Source of the DNA: CAWDMC01 sp963803295
Lineage (GTDB): Bacteria > Acidobacteriota > Terriglobia > UBA7540
Length of the DNA: 64,000 nt
Direction: 5' to 3'
Assembly (NCBI GenBank): GCA_963803295.1
Contig: CAWDMC010000023.1
Coordinates: 496,001 to 560,000, forward strand
In this document: one piece after another, positions 60,397 through 64,000 of the stretch
How positions within the stretch are numbered: position 1 is the stretch's first letter
Layout: each line of letters starts with the position of its first letter
Translations under genes and position numbers: made by a program
Notes under the pieces: model-generated
Database searches by the model: none
Told to the model about the DNA's origin: nothing
Seen by the model: only the letters and a program-made list of their open reading frames with translations

Positions 60397-62247
60397 TCAA
60401 TCTCCGGTGCTGGCGTAACCCGCCTGGTCCAGAGTGCGGTCGAGATTGAAAGCTGCACTGATGAAAGCCAGATGTGTGAAAGCCTGGGGGAAATTACCGG
60501 CTGCCTCACCTGCCGGACCGGTCTCCTCGGCGTACAATCCCAGGTGGTTCGACTTGTGCAACATGCTCTCGAACAGGAAAAGAGCCTGGTCAAGTTTACG
60601 TGGATCTGTCGCGCCGGCGCGCGTCAGCGCCTCCACCAGCCAGAAGGTGCACATGTTGAAAGTGCCCTCCCGGCCCTCGACCCCGTCCTTCGCCTCGGTC
60701 TCGTTGTAACGCTTCAACAGTCCGCCCCAGCAGAGGCCTCCCCGCTCCAGCGGACGGTGAATGGCGTCGAGGGTACTCAGCATGCGAGGATCTGAGGGTG
60801 ACATGAAGAAGACCATCGACATCATCAGATTGGCTGCGTCTAGCGTATGAGCTCCATAACTTTGCACGAACGCTTGCCGTTCCTGGCTCCATCCTTCCGT
60901 CATGATCTGCTCGTAAATCTGGTCGCGGCATCTTAGCCACTGCTCCCGATTAGCCGGGAGCGATCGCTTATCGGCCAAGCGCAGTCCGCGGTCGAGCGCC
61001 ACCCAGCACATTAGCTTGGAATAGACAAAATGCCGGGGTTCGCTCCGCATTTCCCACAGGCCCTGGTCTTTGCCTGTCCAATTTTCGGCAACCCGGTCAA
61101 CCAGCCCGCGCACCGCCGACCACGTCTGCCAGGATACGGGAGCGACGTACTTGTTGTAGAGGTATACGGAGTCGAGCAGCTCACCGTAGATGTCCATCTG
61201 CACCTGGTCGGAAGCGGCGTTCCCGATCCGCACGGGCCGGGAACCTTTGTAGCCGTCAAGATGATCCAGGGTTTCCTCAGGTAAGCTGCGGCGACCGTCG
61301 ATCCCGTAGAGGGTCTGCAGGGTTCCGGTAGCACCTGCCTCCTCGCAGCGGGCATTGATCCAGTTCATGAACCTTGTCGCCTCGTCGGTCAAACCCACCC
61401 GAAGCAGCCCGTAGACGGTAAAGGAAGAATCGCGAATCCAACTACAACGATAGTCCCAATTGCGGCTTCCACCGAACTCCTCCGGCAGACTCGTAGTCGG
61501 CGCGGCCACCACGGCGCCGGTGGGCTCGTAGGTTAGCAGCTCAAGTGTCAGGGCCGAGCGCTCGACCATCTCGCGCCAGCGTCCGCGGTATTGACACTTG
61601 GCGATCCATCTCCGCCAGTAGTCTACTGTCTTCTCGCAGCACTCTGCTGCCTGCTCCTTGGTGAGCGGAACGAGGGAGCTATTCCTGTGGTCCGCGCCGC
61701 GGAGCACGAGGTTCATTTCCTGCCCCTGTTCAAGCGTGAAATCGGCGGCGATTCCCGCAGTGGTGGACTGCAAGGGGCAATCCGTAGCGAGCGTCAGGCT
61801 GAGCGCGGGCGACCTGAATAGTGCTCCCCCGGATACCATCTCAGTTGTGTGCTCGTTGCGTGCGTAGTTGAACGCCGGCCGGCACTCCATACGCATCACC
61901 ATCGATCCACGAAGGCACCGGACCCGGCGGACAATCTCAAGAGCAGCCAGGTCGGTCCGGGCCGAGCTAACGGTCATGAAATCGATCAATTCCACCAACC
62001 CTGCAGGCGACAGGAAGCGGGTCACCAGCACATTCGTGTGCGGCCAATAGAACTGCTCGTGTGAGACCTGCGGGCCGCGGGCGGCGATCCGAAAGTACCC
62101 GCCGTTACGATCGTCCAGCAGGGCGGCGAAAACAGTGGGTGAATCGAAAGCCGGCGCGCACAGCCAGTCGATCGAGCCCTCGGACCCCACCAGGGCCGCC
62201 GTCCGCATGTTGCCGATGATGCCGTAACTCTCAATGGGCTGATACAT
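60397..62247 (-). CDS. GH15 glucoamylase/trehalase-family glycosidase
   Basis: 616 residues. YQPIESYGIIGNMRTAALVG and GSIDWLCAPAFDSPTVFAAL start the beta-sandwich domain; the (alpha/alpha)6 barrel has SRNWDYRCSWIRDSSFTVYG with the general acid region, and CTFWLVEALTRAG near the end. GH15 enzymes hydrolyse glucan ends or trehalose. AGAGG precedes the ATG at 62247. First gene of the operon with treZ and GH57. Confidence 0.9.
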   Translation of the reverse strand: MYQPIESYGIIGNMRTAALVGSEGSIDWLCAPAFDSPTVFAALLDDRNGGYFRIAARGPQVSHEQFYWPHTNVLVTRFLSPAGLVELIDFMTVSSARTDLAALEIVRRVRCLRGSMVMRMECRPAFNYARNEHTTEMVSGGALFRSPALSLTLATDCPLQSTTAGIAADFTLEQGQEMNLVLRGADHRNSSLVPLTKEQAAECCEKTVDYWRRWIAKCQYRGRWREMVERSALTLELLTYEPTGAVVAAPTTSLPEEFGGSRNWDYRCSWIRDSSFTVYGLLRVGLTDEATRFMNWINARCEEAGATGTLQTLYGIDGRRSLPEETLDHLDGYKGSRPVRIGNAASDQVQMDIYGELLDSVYLYNKYVAPVSWQTWSAVRGLVDRVAENWTGKDQGLWEMRSEPRHFVYSKLMCWVALDRGLRLADKRSLPANREQWLRCRDQIYEQIMTEGWSQERQAFVQSYGAHTLDAANLMMSMVFFMSPSDPRMLSTLDAIHRPLERGGLCWGGLLKRYNETEAKDGVEGREGTFNMCTFWLVEALTRAGATDPRKLDQALFLFESMLHKSNHLGLYAEETGPAGEAAGNFPQAFTHLAFISAAFNLDRTLDQAGYASTGD

Positions 62248-62594
62248 TAAGCCTCTCAATCGTCAGGCCGAAAGAATCTATGCTGCCGGTCCGTGCCCTG
62301 ACATGACGAGTCGCAGTCGCTGTGGACGCAAGAGAGTAAGTTCACCAGTTCGAGCAAAGATCGTCGAGACATGGGTCAGGCAGGCATGCTCAATTAGTAT
62401 GGGCAAGGTCAGGAAGGGCCGGCACGTCACGCACCGCCTTCCCCTATATAAGATGCCGTAGTTCGAGGAACAGGCTCGACAAGCGGATGGAATCGGAATC
62501 CCCCGCACGTGTGATAGCATCTTCCTGCTCGCTTGGAACCGAAGAATTCGACCGGGCCTGGAGGCAGGAACGATGAAGAAGCTGGAGACAATGA
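62248..62594. other. Intergenic region upstream of the glucan operon
   Basis: 347 bp, presumably carrying the operon promoter. No gene or clear operator recognised. Confidence 0.4.
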
Positions 62595-63083
62595 CTAGCC
62601 AAGGGCCTTGTCCTTGCTTTCCGTATAGCGACGGGCCGCGTCCTCGCCGCGGTCGTTGGCAGAGAACCAGCTCGGCACGACCACCAGGGTCGCCTCTCTG
62701 TCTGCCTCGCTCGCTTTGCGAATCAATCGGCCCGTGTCAACGGTGTAGGATACACCGCGCCACTCGATCCGGCTGCGAAACAAACTGATGGTCCAAACCA
62801 GGAGGACCAACGCACCGCTGAATGGCAGCAGCCACCACTTTCGCTTGAGCACGCCATCCTTGAGCCCCCAGGCCCCAACCATGAGACCCATGGCAATGCC
62901 CATGGCCAGGTACGCGACGGAGGATCTTAGCCTCACTGCTGATTTCCTGGCTGGGGTGCTGGCTGGTATAGAAGGAAACGTAAGGGGTGCAACAGAAAGG
63001 CCACGTTGTAGTTTCTCAATTGTAAGGTCGCGCTTGAACACTTCGGTAGCGAACGGCAGCCGGTACACACTAAGGGGCATCAT
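62595..63083 (-). pseudogene. Possible glycosyltransferase C-terminal remnant
   Basis: About 160 residues. Two membrane helices (SSVAYLAMGIAMGLMVGAWG; WWLLPFSGALVLLVWTISLF) followed by SRIEWRGVSYTVDTGRLIRK, the usual end of ceramide-glucosyltransferase/HpnI-type GT2 proteins. The catalytic DxD domain is absent upstream. Start placed at ATG 63083 (MMPLSVYRLPF) is tentative. Confidence 0.45.
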
Positions 63084-63203
63084 TTTTCTCACGCCGAGGC
63101 ATTCGCACCACTCGAATCTAGTGAGCGTGATTGGCCACAAACCTGGCAGCCATCATTTTCATCACGCCGGGGTGATTAGCTTCTGGCCAATTTGCTGCTC
63201 GCG

Positions 63204-63455
63204 ATGAAAGCAATCGAAAAATACCGGATCGCTGTCCATTTCAGGATGGGGAATCTTGATGGCGACCTGCTGGCTGCTGCGGAGATCCGTGCCGCGGAAG
63301 ATTGAAGCCATGCCGCTACGGGCCGCCAGGCTGTCGATGCGCTAATCGCCGCTTTGGGGCCTCAGAAATACCAGAACCTCAAGCGGCAATTCCGTCACCG
63401 CACTCCGAAAGCCAAAAAAGCCAATGCGGTTCTTGTATTGACCCTAGTGGTGTGA
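63204..63455 (+). pseudogene. Short reading frame with one in-frame stop
   Basis: MKAIEKYRIAVHFRMGNLDG to AAAEIRAAED, then TGA at 63,303, then the same frame continues AATGRQAVDALIAALGPQKY and RHRTPKAKKANAVLVLTLVV to a second stop. Composition looks coding on both sides. No family recognised. Confidence 0.3.
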
Positions 63456-63593
63456 TATTTTTGGCGATCGGGGCAAGGGCGGCGTCGGGTTTGTTGGCAC
63501 CCGATACGCCAGTTGACGTTGTGGTTTGATTCTTCCCCAGAATCGCGGCTTTTCCCGTTCGAGCCCCGTCGGTCTGGCAGTTGAAGCTACCTC

Positions 63594-64000
63594 ATGGGTT
63601 TCCGTTTTTCTGAAGACGACCGTTTTCCAGCCTGGAAAATAGCCTTCCTGCAGTACGCGGTCGCGGCCACTTTCCTGTTGCTCCTGGTCGGATACTGGCG
63701 CATTCAGATCGGGCAGCATCGTCAGTATCTCGAACAAGCAGAACGGAATCGCATCCGAAACCTCCCCGTGATCGCGCCGCGTGGCCGTATTCTCGATCGG
63801 CTGGGCCGCGTGTTAGTGGATAACACCCCGTCGTTCAGCGTCCTTCTCATGCGGGAGAATGCCACCACCCTTTCACCCGAGCACATTGAGGGCATCGCGC
63901 GAGGCCTGCAGCTTGATCCTATGGATGTGCAGCACCTGCTAGAGCGCACAGTACACCTGCCTCGATTTCAGCCGATCGTCCTGAAGCAGGCCACCACTCT
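63594..64000 (+). CDS. mrdA: Penicillin-binding protein 2, N-terminal part
   Basis: First 135 residues of a protein that leaves the window. Short cytoplasmic start, membrane helix about 17-37 (LQYAVAATFLLLLVGYWRIQ), then the class B PBP pattern EQAERNRIRNLPVIAPRGRI and LDRLGRVLVDNTPSFSVLLM. PBP2 is the transpeptidase of the elongation complex. The catalytic domain is beyond the end. No mreBCD genes precede it in the window. Confidence 0.85.
   Translation, partial: MGFRFSEDDRFPAWKIAFLQYAVAATFLLLLVGYWRIQIGQHRQYLEQAERNRIRNLPVIAPRGRILDRLGRVLVDNTPSFSVLLMRENATTLSPEHIEGIARGLQLDPMDVQHLLERTVHLPRFQPIVLKQATT

Noticed and set aside
59341..60795. 484-codon plus-strand frame opposite treZ and the GH15 gene
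   Set aside because: Antisense to two enzymes with intact catalytic motifs; no independent evidence.

Overview
The window is about 58-60% GC by eye and looks like the chromosome of a motile Gram-negative bacterium. Outer-membrane functions are present: BamD, a Kdo hydroxylase for lipid A/LPS, and an OprB-type porin. The gene mix (CRTAC1/ASPIC-UnbV protein with TPRs, Tat-exported mannonate dehydratase, palindromic intergenic repeats, DUF3536 GH57 beside TreZ) fits Acidobacteriota best. That assignment is inference from gene content, not from a marker gene.

Region 1 (1-28,100) is a motility and chemotaxis block. It starts on the minus strand with sigma-54-type regulators: a partial NtrC-family regulator, a FlrB-like PAS histidine kinase, and an enhancer-binding protein with no DNA-binding domain. 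An OmpR-type regulator with a degenerate kinase follows, then flbD-motA-motB behind a consensus sigma-54 promoter. On the plus strand come fliB (flagellin lysine methylase) and six tandem short flagellin genes. The flagellins form three transcription units, each with a sigma-28 promoter and a terminator hairpin. Decayed copies of the flaG start lie between units, showing the array grew by unit duplication. Then flaG, fliD, fliS, a cheA 3' remnant overlapping cheW, an OprB porin, three chemoreceptors (one with a periplasmic c-type heme motif), a receptor 3' remnant, and cheY-cheB-cheR. FliB would methylate the few lysines of the flagellins; the Che proteins would couple the receptors to the MotAB-driven flagellum.

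Region 2 (28,280-40,560) is mostly housekeeping on the minus strand: a TPR-thioredoxin protein, BamD, a ribulose-phosphate epimerase with altered active-site motifs, zinc-ribbon proteins, a cytochrome c, Kdo hydroxylase, mannonate dehydratase, RNase R, and (plus strand) SSB.

Region 3 (40,600-54,000) is accessory and heavily decayed. It holds a truncated YhcG-type nuclease. A four-gene start/stop-overlapping module follows (tyrosine recombinase, two coiled-coil HTH proteins, RecD2-like helicase); the helicase has frameshifts and an internal inverted segment. Next are an unknown frameshifted gene with a small partner, an HNH nuclease and an integrase next to a tRNA-Gly(CCC), a deleted group II intron sitting directly behind a terminator hairpin, and a CRTAC1/TPR pseudogene into which the intron remnant runs.

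Region 4 (54,287-64,000) holds a predicted nucleotide-sensing membrane effector (LSDAT-type SLOG domain fused to SLATT-type transmembrane modules). It also has a minus-strand glucan/trehalose operon (GH15, TreZ, GH57), a glycosyltransferase remnant, and the start of a penicillin-binding protein 2 gene that runs off the end.
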